From an uncultured Pelagibacteraceae bacterium (lineage in GTDB: Bacteria > Pseudomonadota > Alphaproteobacteria > Pelagibacterales > Pelagibacteraceae), in assembly GCA_902569975.1 (NCBI GenBank), contig CACFWD010000008.1, positions 1 through 37,914 on the forward strand: 37,914 nt of DNA. The letters are read 5' to 3'. How positions within the stretch are numbered: position 1 is the stretch's first letter; each line of letters starts with the position of its first letter. The notes beneath the pieces are model-generated. The model was not told the origin of the DNA and did no database searches. It saw only the letters and a program-made list of their open reading frames with translations. This document shows positions 26,590-34,878 of the stretch, piece by piece. Position numbers and translations under genes: made by a program.

Positions 26590-27843
26590 TTATCCTAATT
26601 TGATATTATCTATTCCTACTATTTTGTTATAAAGCCAATAAATTACTAAAACTCCGCTCAATAACATTAAACCCATTGCAGATGCAAAACTCCAATCTAA
26701 TGTACTTTTCATATGGAAGGCAATCTGGTTACTAATTAAAGTCCCAGATGCACCACCAACTAAGGCTGGCGTAATATAATAACCTATTGCTAAAATAAAT
26801 ACTAATAAACACCCAGCACCTATTCCAGGTATTGTTAATGGGAAATAAACTTTCCAAAATGCTACAAATGGTGTTCCGCCTAGTGATTTTCCCGCTCTCA
26901 TCAAGCTTGGTGAGATAGTTTTCATTACACTGTATAATGGCAGAACCATAAATGGCAACAAGATTTGGGTCATAGCAACATAACTTCCTGTTTTATTGTA
27001 CATCATCTCTGGTCTGTTATCGTCAGCCACCAATCCTATTCCAACAAAGAAATCGTTTACGATTCCTTGTTGTTGCAACAAAATCATCCAACTAGCAGTT
27101 CGAACAAGTAAAGAAGTCCAAAACGGAAGCAGTACGCAGATCATTAATAAATTACTATATTTCATTGGCAGAGTAGCCAACAAATGAGCTATTGGATAAG
27201 CCATTAAGAAACAAAAGACTGTTACAAAAAACGCAATCTCTAGCGTTCTCAACCACAGTACTCTATGAATTCTTCTATCTTCTTCAACACTTACTATTTT
27301 GCCTTCCTCATTTACATACATATCCATTCCTTTTAGATATTTTTGACCTGTAAATTCAGGAGCTCTTCTTTGAATTGCTCTCCAGTACTCAACATCAGCC
27401 CATCTCTTATGCACTGACATTATCTGTTCTTTATAATTCCCTTCCTCAAATTTTTTTGATGCTCTACGAAGTTTCTTAATGATACTTTTAAATCCATTTT
27501 TTGTGTAATTTAACTGAGTAGATAATTTACCTTCACGTTTATCTTCAACTAATTTTATAAAGTCTTCATGAAAAGCTGCAAAAACTTCTTCTTCAGGTAA
27601 CTCTTGACCATCCCAGTTTTCCATTGCTTTAAAAGTTTTTGGAAGCATTTGTGTTACCATTTTATCGTCAACACTTCTAAACAACATGTCACCTATTGGA
27701 AAAACATAAGTGATAATCAAAAAAAATAATAATGGAGCAACAAGCAAAAAAGCTTTGATCTTATTTTTTCTTTCGGCTTTTTTAAGACTTACCTCTAAGG
27801 GTATACCGTCTGTGGTTAAAATTTGTTTTGTTTCTGAGCTCAT
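26590..27843 (-). CDS. Pot-type ABC transporter permease (PotB family) with large periplasmic insertion
   Basis: The protein has 417 residues, over 100 more than classic PotB. TM1 is at about 31-50. It is followed by a long charged stretch (about 55-200) with many Lys/Glu and no helix, and then TM2 onwards from about 203 (LEIAFFVTVFCFLMAYPIAH). The EAA loop is MRAGKSLGGTPFVAFWKVYFP (about 316-336). By the usual topology the insert faces the periplasm, where it may touch the binding protein. The ATG is directly preceded on its own strand by the U-rich tail of a strong hairpin, so expression is probably lower than that of the binding protein. Confidence 0.88.
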   Translation of the reverse strand: MSSETKQILTTDGIPLEVSLKKAERKNKIKAFLLVAPLLFFLIITYVFPIGDMLFRSVDDKMVTQMLPKTFKAMENWDGQELPEEEVFAAFHEDFIKLVEDKREGKLSTQLNYTKNGFKSIIKKLRRASKKFEEGNYKEQIMSVHKRWADVEYWRAIQRRAPEFTGQKYLKGMDMYVNEEGKIVSVEEDRRIHRVLWLRTLEIAFFVTVFCFLMAYPIAHLLATLPMKYSNLLMICVLLPFWTSLLVRTASWMILLQQQGIVNDFFVGIGLVADDNRPEMMYNKTGSYVAMTQILLPFMVLPLYSVMKTISPSLMRAGKSLGGTPFVAFWKVYFPLTIPGIGAGCLLVFILAIGYYITPALVGGASGTLISNQIAFHMKSTLDWSFASAMGLMLLSGVLVIYWLYNKIVGIDNIKLG

Positions 27844-27849
27844 AAATAA

Positions 27850-27876
27850 AAAGGGCGGTTAAGAATAACCGCCCTT
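27850..27876 (-). terminator. Terminator-like hairpin between binding-protein and permease genes
   Basis: On the - strand AAGGGCGGTTA, loop TTCT, TAACCGCCCTT form a perfect 11-bp stem (27851-27876) followed by TTTATTTATG, a T-rich tail running into the permease start codon. A GC-rich stem is striking in this AT-rich DNA. It lies 37 bases after the binding-protein stop. It is likely a leaky terminator or 3'-end stabiliser giving more binding protein than permease, as known for other ABC importers. Confidence 0.8.
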
Positions 27877-27913
27877 AAATTATAATATATAATTAAGTTT
27901 AATAAAACTTAAA

Positions 27914-29041
27914 TTATAGACCAGCTTTCATAGCTTCCCATTTTTCACCAAGCTCTGTACCGTTGTCAGCCCAGAAAATTGGATCTACTAGGAAGTAGTT
28001 TTTAGTGTTAGCTGGTGCAGTTGGCATTTGTGGTACCATGTTAGTCTTACCATCTTTATACCAAGGTTCACCTTTTTCCATAATACCAATTGAAGATTTT
28101 CTCCAAGGAGCATATGCAATGTATTTAGCACTTCCCGCTAACATTTCAGAACTAGTCATCATAGCTAAAGCTTTTTTAGCCATACCATTAGCATCGTTTG
28201 GTCCACCTTTAACTTGTACGAAATATTCGTAGTCAAGACCTTGGCCGTCCCAAACTTGTTTGATTGGTGCACCTTCTCCAATTTCTGCATTGAAGAATCT
28301 ACCATTCCAACCAGTAGCCATTACTACTTCACCTGATACTAACAGTTCTGGTGGTTGAGCACCTGCAGACCAAAATACACATCCACCTTTAGGATCTGTA
28401 CATAATGCTTTGATCTTATCCATTGCTCTTTGAACACCTTTTTCTGTTTCTAAAGCTTCATAGATTTTTGCTCCGCCTTTTCCTGGCTTGATACCATCTG
28501 CAGCTAAAGCGATCTCTAAGTTAGTTAAAGCGCTTTTGTAGATAGCTCTTTTTCCAGGGAATTTCTTTGTGTTAAAGAAATCTTTGATAGTCTTTGGAGT
28601 ACCTTTAACGTTTTCAGTGTTATAAGCATAGTTCCAAGAATATAAAATATTTCCTACAGCACATTTACTTGGCATTGCAGTAAAGAAATCTTTACTTGCT
28701 GGAGTTCCATCTGGAGCTGGTGGGAAATCTTTGTCAAAATCAAATTCAACAAATAATCCTTCATCACATCCAGTAATGGTATCCATTGCAAACACGTCGA
28801 TTATATCCCACGTGATCTTTCCAGCTTCTTTTTGTGCTTTGATTTCTGATAAACCACCTGAATAGTCAACCCAGGCAATTTCAATGCCTAGAGCTTTTGC
28901 AGTTGGATCACCATAACCTAACTTTTGAGACTCGGTATAAGCCCCACCCCAAGACACTGCAGTTACTGTTGTTGCAAATGCTGAAGTAGTTAGTGAAAGT
29001 ACAAAAGAAATAGCTAGTAATATTTTACTTAGTTTTTTCAT
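27914..29041 (-). CDS. ABC transporter periplasmic binding protein (PotD/PotF-like)
   Basis: The protein has 375 residues. A Sec signal peptide (MKKLSKILLAISFVLSLTTSAFA, cut after about residue 23) sends it to the periplasm. The mature start VTAVSWGGAYTESQKLGY and later WDIIDVFAMDTITGCDEGLF, FNTKKFPGKRAIYKSA and LLVSGEVVMATGWNGRFF fit the family 1/Pot solute-binding fold. Cys pairs (about 210-217 LCTDPKGGC) may form a disulfide. A strong GGAGGA ribosome site sits just before ATG 29041, consistent with high expression. Ligand is unknown: polyamines are typical for the family, but the DoeA- and EutA-like genes upstream suggest a nitrogenous osmolyte. Confidence 0.9.
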   Translation of the reverse strand: MKKLSKILLAISFVLSLTTSAFATTVTAVSWGGAYTESQKLGYGDPTAKALGIEIAWVDYSGGLSEIKAQKEAGKITWDIIDVFAMDTITGCDEGLFVEFDFDKDFPPAPDGTPASKDFFTAMPSKCAVGNILYSWNYAYNTENVKGTPKTIKDFFNTKKFPGKRAIYKSALTNLEIALAADGIKPGKGGAKIYEALETEKGVQRAMDKIKALCTDPKGGCVFWSAGAQPPELLVSGEVVMATGWNGRFFNAEIGEGAPIKQVWDGQGLDYEYFVQVKGGPNDANGMAKKALAMMTSSEMLAGSAKYIAYAPWRKSSIGIMEKGEPWYKDGKTNMVPQMPTAPANTKNYFLVDPIFWADNGTELGEKWEAMKAGL

Positions 29042-29073
29042 TATTCCTCCGTTTAAACGTTTTTATAAATCAA

Positions 29074-29102
29074 ATTAAAACAATTTAGGACTTGAGAGTC
29101 AA
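29074..29102 (-). promoter_or_regulatory. Candidate sigma70 promoter for the binding-protein gene
   Basis: On the - strand TTGACT (29102-29097), a 17-base spacer and TTTAAT (29079-29074) each match the sigma70 consensus hexamers at five of six bases. Transcription would start about 25 bases before the start codon. A perfect palindrome CGTTTAAACG (29050-29059) lies between it and the ribosome site. An own promoter for the binding protein would fit the hairpin placed after that gene. AT-rich DNA gives chance matches, so this is tentative. Confidence 0.4.
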
Positions 29103-29141
29103 CAGGCCTTTTTACTTAATAAATTGAGATTTATGGATTGT

Positions 29142-30221
29142 TTATTTTGGGTCTAGTGCCCTTGCGTCATCACTATTCCAGCCAATATTAATTTCATTTC
29201 CCAACTTAATATCAAGATTTGATGAACTGTTTGGAACTTTTAAAATAAATTCAGGATTACCTAACAAATTAATTCTAACTCTCGTATGATCTCCATGATA
29301 GATTACCTCTTCAATTTTTCCTTTATGAATATTATCCATTTTCCCATCAGGATTAATCAGTGCTCTTTCAGGTCTTAAAGACACAGTTGTCCTTTCACCT
29401 TTGCCTTTAACAGATATAGGGTTTGCTAATATTTCTGCGTTAGATAATTTTACTTTACATTTTCCACCTGAAATATCTGAAACTTCACCTGCAAAAGTAT
29501 TATTTTCTCCAATAAATTCTGCTACAAAAGAATTTACTGGCTTCTCATATAATTCATCTGGGCTAGAAAGTTGTTGCACTTTACCATCATTAAATACAGC
29601 AATACGATTTGACATAGTCAAGGCTTCGCTTTGATCATGAGTAACGTAAACAACTGTTACTCCTATGCTTTCATGAATATGTTTTATTTCATATTGCATA
29701 CTCTCTCTTAAATTTTTATCTAAAGCACCTAAAGGCTCATCCATAAGAACTAACTGTGGATCAAAAACTAAAGATCTTGCTACAGCCACCCTTTGTTGTT
29801 GTCCTCCAGATAATTGTCCTGGCATTCTTGATGCAAATCCTTGGAGAGAAACCATTGATAGTGCTTTATCGATTTTTTTATCAGCTTCATCTTTTGAAAC
29901 TTTTCTTACTCTCAAAGGAAAAGCTAAATTTTCATAAACTGTCATATGTGGAAATAAAGCATAGTTTTGAAATACCATTCCAATACCTCTTTTATGAGGT
30001 GGAATACTTGAGATTGCTTTTCCGTCTAAATATATCTCACCATGAGTTGGTGTTTCAAATCCTGCTAACATCATTAAACAAGTTGTTTTACCAGAACCAG
30101 AAGGTCCTAACATAGTTACAAACTCACCTTCCGCAATATCTAGTTGTAAATCTTTAACAACTAGAACTTTACCATCGTAACTTTTGTCTACTTTATCAAA
30201 TTTGACGAATTCTTTATTCAT
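29142..30221 (-). CDS. potA: Pot-type ABC transporter ATP-binding protein (PotA family)
   Basis: ATG 30221 gives 359 residues; an in-frame TTG 15 codons upstream is less likely. The ABC motifs are complete: Walker A GPSGSGKTT, Q-loop VFQNYALFPHMTV, signature LSGGQQQRVAVARSL, Walker B LVLMDEPLGALD and switch His in VTHDQSEAL. The C-terminal third (about 240-359) is a TOBE-type domain (TTVSLRPERALINP) typical of PotA/CUT1 ATPases. It powers the importer formed with the binding protein and two permeases downstream. It follows the DoeA-like gene by 55 bases. Confidence 0.9.
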   Translation of the reverse strand: MNKEFVKFDKVDKSYDGKVLVVKDLQLDIAEGEFVTMLGPSGSGKTTCLMMLAGFETPTHGEIYLDGKAISSIPPHKRGIGMVFQNYALFPHMTVYENLAFPLRVRKVSKDEADKKIDKALSMVSLQGFASRMPGQLSGGQQQRVAVARSLVFDPQLVLMDEPLGALDKNLRESMQYEIKHIHESIGVTVVYVTHDQSEALTMSNRIAVFNDGKVQQLSSPDELYEKPVNSFVAEFIGENNTFAGEVSDISGGKCKVKLSNAEILANPISVKGKGERTTVSLRPERALINPDGKMDNIHKGKIEEVIYHGDHTRVRINLLGNPEFILKVPNSSSNLDIKLGNEINIGWNSDDARALDPK

Positions 30222-30276
30222 TGAAGTAATTTTTGAATTTAAAACATTTGTGGCAGTAAATATCAACCCTTAATAA

Positions 30277-31446
30277 CTAGCTTTTAATATGAAGTTCTTT
30301 AGAAAAATTACAGAATAATTCAGCTCCTGTATCGGTTACTCTTATTGCTTCAGATGCTTCTACACCCCAATCACCAAATTGCATTACAGCAATCATGTGA
30401 AAACAAACATTGGGTTCTAGAGGTGTCATATCCCCTTTATATATATTAAGTGTGTGCTCTCCCCAGTCTGGTGGATATCCAATTCCGATTGAATAACCAG
30501 TCCTTGATTTTTTTTCAATTCCGTATTTATCTAAAATTTTCCAAAATGCTTGAGCAACATCGTTAGCTGTATTGCCAGGTTTTGTTGCATCTTTACCTGC
30601 TTGAAGTGCTTCAATTGTTTTTTTCATAGTATCAATCTTTAATTGATCAGGTTTTCCTAACAAAACTGTTCGGGCCATTGGAGCATGATATCTTTTATAA
30701 ACACCTGAAAGCTCAATAATTGTAGCCTCGCCCTCCACAAACTTATCTTGAGTAGCAGTTAAATGTGAGGCTGAAGTTCCTTTTCCTGTCGGTAATAAAG
30801 TTGCAATACTAGAATATTCTCCACCAAATTCTGGTGTTCCATAAAATAAAGCTTTTTGTATTTCACCGACAGCATCACATTGTCGAACGCCAGGTTTAAT
30901 TACCTCAAAAGCTGTTTTCATTCCTATTTCAGAAATTTTTGCAGCAGATTTCATATAACCAATTTCAGTATCAGATTTTACTAGTCTTGCCCAATTTACC
31001 AATCTCTCTGCGTCTTTTATTTTTGCATTTGGCAAACCTTGTTTGATTTTTTCATAACAAAATGCTGTGAAATAATGTGCATCCATCTCTAATCCTATTG
31101 AAAGTTTATCCCACTTTTTGTCTTTAATTATTTTAACTAAATAATCATAAGGATGTTTTGGCCATGTATGAATATAATGTTCATCATAAACAATTATATT
31201 TTCTTTTTTAATATAAGTTTTAATGAAAGCTCCACCTGCATCTTGATCTCTTACAAAACAAATAGGTTCATCAGCATTCACATGTACTATTACGCATTGT
31301 GCATAATAAAAAGACCAAGCATCATAACCTGTTAAATAATTCATATTATTGGTGTCATGAGAAATTAAAAGTTCAATGCCTTTTTCTTGCATCATTTTTT
31401 GAACTTTTAAAAGTCTTTTTTTATATTCCTCTTTACTAAAAAGCAT
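30277..31446 (-). CDS. doeA: M24-family hydrolase, ectoine hydrolase (DoeA)-like
   Basis: The protein has 389 residues with a creatinase-like N-terminal domain (about 1-150) and a pita-bread M24 domain (about 155-380). The usual metal ligands are changed: where metallo-M24 enzymes have Asp, this protein has IIELSGVYKRYHAPMART (about 243-260), so Glu245 replaces the first Asp. Ectoine hydrolase DoeA has the same type of change; the reported covalent intermediate is on a Glu recalled as residue 266 of the Halomonas enzyme, for which Glu245 is the candidate. NMNYLTGYDAWSFYY, LVNWARLVKSDTEI and SRTGYSIGIGYPPDWGEHT also fit DoeA as I remember it. The EutA-like partner supports the call. DoeB is not in the window, so another cyclic amidine or N-acyl substrate is possible. 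Confidence 0.72.
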   Translation of the reverse strand: MLFSKEEYKKRLLKVQKMMQEKGIELLISHDTNNMNYLTGYDAWSFYYAQCVIVHVNADEPICFVRDQDAGGAFIKTYIKKENIIVYDEHYIHTWPKHPYDYLVKIIKDKKWDKLSIGLEMDAHYFTAFCYEKIKQGLPNAKIKDAERLVNWARLVKSDTEIGYMKSAAKISEIGMKTAFEVIKPGVRQCDAVGEIQKALFYGTPEFGGEYSSIATLLPTGKGTSASHLTATQDKFVEGEATIIELSGVYKRYHAPMARTVLLGKPDQLKIDTMKKTIEALQAGKDATKPGNTANDVAQAFWKILDKYGIEKKSRTGYSIGIGYPPDWGEHTLNIYKGDMTPLEPNVCFHMIAVMQFGDWGVEASEAIRVTDTGAELFCNFSKELHIKS

Positions 31447-31448
31447 AA

Positions 31449-32195
31449 CTAATTATTAAACAATTCCCCATACCCTTCAACTTTATCTTTATAATCTATT
31501 TGATTAAGAGTATCCCAAATCAATGTCTGATTACTTGATAGTACAATCTTTCCTAATTTTTTTTCTAAATCTTTAATTATGGATAAGACCGGCAAAGCTG
31601 TACATGAAACAAATAAAGCCTCACTACTTGATAAATCTTTTTTAACAAGTACATCAAATAAATGTTCTGGATCAACTTTGCCTATATCTAAATCTGAGGC
31701 GATATCAAAATATGATAGTTCTGAAATTTCTATACCACCTTCTATTTTGAAATAATTAATAACTGATTGATTTATCTCATCTGTATAAGGAGTAAATATT
31801 GAAAGATTATTTATCCTAAGAGCTTTTAATGCATTTATTGCTGAAGTTATTGGTGTTGTAACCTTTGTATTTGGTTTTGCTAAATTAACTTTTTTATAAA
31901 TTGATTGATATCCTGCCGCAATCGTTCCAGAAGTACAGCCATAGGCTACACAATCCAATTTTTGATCTGGTAAAATTTGTTTAGTTACATCAGTTATATC
32001 ATCAGCCATTTTTTCTAATGTTTTATTAGTAAGTGGATTATAAGATTTGATTCTATTAGAAAACAAATCAATATTCTTTCCATAGATTATATTATTAAAA
32101 TCTTTTTCAATTCTAAAATCACTTGCCAAAGTAATTAAACCTATCCTAGGGTTGTGGTTTTTAATAAATTTTGGTTCTAATTTAGTAAGTTTCAT
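31449..32195 (-). CDS. EutA-like Asp/Glu racemase / maleate isomerase family protein
   Basis: The protein has 248 residues. The family has two catalytic cysteines, here in VAYGCTSGTIAAGY (about 84-97) and FVSCTALPVLS (about 194-204). Other marks are RIGLITLASDFRIEKDF near the start, TPITSAINALKAL, and FTPYTDEIN. This matches the Asp/Glu racemase-arylmalonate decarboxylase-maleate isomerase family, and best the EutA protein that travels with ectoine-use genes. The exact reaction of EutA is not established. It is the first gene of this - strand operon, two bases before the DoeA-like gene. Confidence 0.7.
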   Translation of the reverse strand: MKLTKLEPKFIKNHNPRIGLITLASDFRIEKDFNNIIYGKNIDLFSNRIKSYNPLTNKTLEKMADDITDVTKQILPDQKLDCVAYGCTSGTIAAGYQSIYKKVNLAKPNTKVTTPITSAINALKALRINNLSIFTPYTDEINQSVINYFKIEGGIEISELSYFDIASDLDIGKVDPEHLFDVLVKKDLSSSEALFVSCTALPVLSIIKDLEKKLGKIVLSSNQTLIWDTLNQIDYKDKVEGYGELFNN

Positions 32196-32209
32196 TTAAA
32201 ACTTGATTA

Positions 32210-32238
32210 AATATATATTGATTAAATAGTCTAGTTAA
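32210..32238 (-). promoter_or_regulatory. Candidate promoter for the EutA/DoeA-like operon
   Basis: In the 142-base divergent gap the - strand has TTAACT (32238-32233), 17 bases, then TATATT (32215-32210). The -10 matches consensus at five of six bases and the -35 at four. Transcription would start only a few bases before ATG 32195, implying a very short leader. No operator is recognised in the gap. Chance matches are common at this base composition. Confidence 0.3.
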
Positions 32239-32325
32239 ATTACAGTCGAAATTGAGCGATACATAACTCGTCGATATTTATCAAAAATACGAAAGTGGGA
32301 TCAATCGTCTTAGATTAAATAATTT

Positions 32326-32333
32326 AAGGAGGT
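32326..32333 (+). promoter_or_regulatory. Consensus ribosome binding site of the monooxygenase operon
   Basis: AAGGAGGT, the full anti-Shine-Dalgarno complement, stands four bases before ATG 32338. Most genes in the window have weak or no such site, so this first gene of the operon is probably translated well. The rest of the upstream gap (32239-32325) shows no promoter I would commit to. Confidence 0.75.
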
Positions 32334-32337
32334 TCGA

Positions 32338-33504
32338 ATGAAATTTGGATATTTTTGTAATACCACTAATTGGAAGCATAAACCTTACGATCAATTGCTA
32401 AACGAAACTAAAGAAATCACAACTTATTGTGATGAGAATAATTGGGATTCTATTTGGTACACAGAACACCACTTTAATCACGAAGGAATGGAGTCTTGTA
32501 CAAATCCAATAATGATGGGAGTTGATGCTGCCGCACGAACTAAACAAATTAGAATTGGTCAAGCATGTAATGTGATAACATTTCATAATCCAATCAGACT
32601 TGCTGAAGATATTGCTTTATTAGATCAATTATCAAATGGGAGAGTTGAGGTTGGTATTGGAAGAGGAATATATGGCAGAGAAGCAATCAATATGAATAAA
32701 GAGGCTGATCTTAAAGATCAGGCTAAAAATTTTAGATTATTTGATGAAACATTAACAATAATGAAAAAAGCTTGGACCGAGGAGTTTTTTAATCATGAAG
32801 GAGAATTCTATACTTACCCTTCTCCAAATTTTATTTGGCAACATGACATGAGTCCACCTGATAAAAAATTTGTTGATACAAAAACAAATGAAATCAAAAA
32901 AATTAGTGTTGTACCTAAACCAAAACAAAATCCTCACCCACCAATTTGGCAAGTAGTTGATGGAGCAAGATCAATAGAATGGGCTGCTCAAAATGGCTTG
33001 AACACTATTATGTGGATACCTACAGTTAAAGCTTTAAAGAAACGATTTAAAATATATAGAGACGCCAAATCAAAAGCAGAAAATAGAGAAATTCCTCTGG
33101 GAGAAGGAGTTTCCTTGGTTAGAGATATGTTCGTTGCTGAAACGATGGAAGAGGCTGAAAGATTAGCTGGAGAACATATTATTAACTATATGAGATGGGT
33201 TTGTCACTGGAGAGGATTAGGTAATCATATGGATCCAGGTGAAGAATTGCCAGAAACAAAACATAAATTAGATTTGCTTAATTATAAATTTTTACATAAA
33301 CGAAATTTATTATTTGGAACACCAGAATATGTTGTTGGTAAAATAAAAGAATTACAATCAGAACTGAACTTACAAAATCTTCAAGTATGGTCTAATTTTC
33401 CAGGAATAGACCATGAAGCTTGTATGAGAAGTATTAAATTATTTAACGATGAAGTCATTCCAAAAATAAATGTTGATACATCAAATTTAGAAAAGGCAAG
33501 TTAA
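32338..33504 (+). CDS. LLM-class (luciferase-like) flavin-dependent monooxygenase
   Basis: The protein has 388 residues, one bacterial luciferase-type TIM barrel. Marks are DSIWYTEHHFNHEGM (about 38-52), RIGQACNVITFHNPIRLAED (about 71-90), LLDQLSNGRVEVGIGRG (about 94-110), and the later VVPKPKQNPHPPIWQVV segment. Such enzymes use reduced FMN supplied by a reductase to insert oxygen, often in Baeyer-Villiger or C-N/C-S cleavage reactions. No flavin reductase is in the operon. It is the first of four tightly linked genes ending in a hydrolase and an aldehyde dehydrogenase, which suggests oxidation of a ring or amide, opening, and oxidation of the aldehyde. Substrate is unknown. Confidence 0.88.
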   Translation: MKFGYFCNTTNWKHKPYDQLLNETKEITTYCDENNWDSIWYTEHHFNHEGMESCTNPIMMGVDAAARTKQIRIGQACNVITFHNPIRLAEDIALLDQLSNGRVEVGIGRGIYGREAINMNKEADLKDQAKNFRLFDETLTIMKKAWTEEFFNHEGEFYTYPSPNFIWQHDMSPPDKKFVDTKTNEIKKISVVPKPKQNPHPPIWQVVDGARSIEWAAQNGLNTIMWIPTVKALKKRFKIYRDAKSKAENREIPLGEGVSLVRDMFVAETMEEAERLAGEHIINYMRWVCHWRGLGNHMDPGEELPETKHKLDLLNYKFLHKRNLLFGTPEYVVGKIKELQSELNLQNLQVWSNFPGIDHEACMRSIKLFNDEVIPKINVDTSNLEKAS

Positions 33505-34091
33505 TGGAACTTGAACTTAGAAAATTTAATAAATTTGTAGATAAGACATTTATTGAAGGAGGGAAAAAAGCAAAAGAACCTGTTCTATTATTTTCAGTTG
33601 CTGCAGTTTTTAAGAATCCGTGGCACGGTAAAGGATTTGTAGAAGATTTAAAACCAATTATTTTAGATTTAGCTCCAAAGCTTGGGGATATTCTGGTGCC
33701 AGAACTTATCAAAGAAATTGGATCTCCAGAAAAAATATTAGCCTACGGCAAAGCTGGAACAGTAGGTTTAGATGGAGAAATAGAACATGCGTCAGCATTT
33801 ATTCATACTTTAAGATTTGGAAACAAATTTAGAGATGCTGTTGGTGGAACATCTTATCTAAGTTTTACTAATACTAGAGGTCCCGCAGGTTCAAAAATAT
33901 CTATACCAATGATGCACAAAACAGACTCTGGTTTAAGACCTTATTATTTAACACACGAATTCACTATTCATGATGCTCCTTTCAATGATGAAATTGTTAT
34001 TGCAATTGGTGGAGCTTCAAGTGGAAGAGCACACGCAAGAACTGGTGATCGTTATCAAGATATGAAAGAGATGGGGTTGGAACCAAAATAA
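33504..34091 (+). CDS. AA_synth (DUF1185) family protein
   Basis: The protein has 195 residues, the normal size for this family, which databases call amino acid synthesis family protein. Recognised pieces are KPIILDLAPKLGDILVPELI, AYGKAGTVGLDGEIEHASAF (about 85-104), RDAVGGTSYLSFTNTRGPAG, HEFTIHDAPFNDEIVIAIGG and GRAHARTGDRYQDMKEMG. The biochemical function of the family is not established to my knowledge. It starts at the TAATG junction with the monooxygenase gene, so the two are translationally coupled. The conserved His, Asp and Arg residues would suit an isomerase or hydrolase, but this is only a guess from residue type. Confidence 0.75.
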   Translation: MELELRKFNKFVDKTFIEGGKKAKEPVLLFSVAAVFKNPWHGKGFVEDLKPIILDLAPKLGDILVPELIKEIGSPEKILAYGKAGTVGLDGEIEHASAFIHTLRFGNKFRDAVGGTSYLSFTNTRGPAGSKISIPMMHKTDSGLRPYYLTHEFTIHDAPFNDEIVIAIGGASSGRAHARTGDRYQDMKEMGLEPK

Positions 34092-34095
34092 TTTG

Positions 34096-34878
34096 ATGTC
34101 TAATAATTTTGATCCTAATCAAAATCACTATATCTATAAAAAAAAAAATAGTATTCCTTTAGTATTTATTCATGGTGTTGGTCTTGATCATCAAATGTGG
34201 AAACCACAAATAGAAAATTTAAATGAATTTTCAACTATAACTTATGATTTACTAGGCCATGGAAAAACTCCATGTAAAAAAGATAAATTAAATCTTAGTG
34301 ATTTTTCTAATCAACTTAATGAAATTTTAGAATATCTAAATATTAATAAAATTCATTTAGTAGGTTTTTCTTTAGGGTCTTTGATTGCTTTAGATTTTGC
34401 ATCAAAATTGGGAGATAAAATTGATAAACTAATATTGATTGGAACAACTTATAAAAGATCAAGTGAAGAAAGATCTCTTGTTCTTGATAGATATAACCAG
34501 GCAAAATTAAATAAACCAATTTCAAAACAAGCTCTTAAAAGATGGTTTACAGATGAATATTTGGAGAAAAATCCAAATACATATGATTTATTTATGGATA
34601 TTTTGAATAAGAATTCTGAGGATCATAAAAATTTTCTAAAGGCTTATGAATTATTTGCTAATTATGATGATAAAGCTCAAGTAATACAAGATATCACTTT
34701 AGAAACTTTGGTTATAACAGGCTCTGATGATCCAGGATCGACGCCAGCTATGTCAAAAGAATTAACAAAAGATTTAGCTAATTCAAGGTATGTTGAGATT
34801 AAAAATGGAAAACATCTTTGTAGTATCGAGTGTGCAGATGATGTTAATATGAATATACGAAATTTTATTGGTAATTAA
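34096..34878 (+). CDS. Alpha/beta hydrolase
   Basis: ATG 34096 is chosen over the TTG just before it, giving 260 residues. The alpha/beta hydrolase triad is visible: nucleophile Ser92 in GFSLGS, acid Asp in TGSDDPGS (about 213-220) and His in KNGKHLCS (about 235-242). The oxyanion-hole segment is HGVGLDHQMW (26-35), and DLLGHGKT follows at 51-58. The layout resembles enol-lactonase/ester hydrolase (PcaD-like) and the RutD family. It sits between the DUF1185 gene and the aldehyde dehydrogenase with no gaps, so it probably hydrolyses an ester, lactone or carbamate made by the monooxygenase. Confidence 0.85.
   Translation: MSNNFDPNQNHYIYKKKNSIPLVFIHGVGLDHQMWKPQIENLNEFSTITYDLLGHGKTPCKKDKLNLSDFSNQLNEILEYLNINKIHLVGFSLGSLIALDFASKLGDKIDKLILIGTTYKRSSEERSLVLDRYNQAKLNKPISKQALKRWFTDEYLEKNPNTYDLFMDILNKNSEDHKNFLKAYELFANYDDKAQVIQDITLETLVITGSDDPGSTPAMSKELTKDLANSRYVEIKNGKHLCSIECADDVNMNIRNFIGN

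Noticed and set aside
27894..27911. Second hairpin overlapping the region of the binding-protein stop (TAAGTTT/AAACTTA)
   Set aside because: The stem is short and AT-only, so it is weak beside the neighbouring GC-rich hairpin and is expected by chance in this composition.
29042..29141. Riboswitch or small RNA in the gap before the binding-protein gene
   Set aside because: Apart from a short palindrome and a promoter-like pair, no stable stem or known aptamer pattern was seen in these 100 bases.
30222..30266. TTG start adding 15 residues to the Pot-type ATPase
   Set aside because: ATG 30221 begins the normal family N-terminus (MNKEFVKFDKV); the added residues are not conserved in character.
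32338..33504. RutA pyrimidine monooxygenase
   Set aside because: The operon with a hydrolase recalls rut, but the Rut partners (RutB, RutC, RutF) are missing and the sequence reads as a general luciferase-like monooxygenase.
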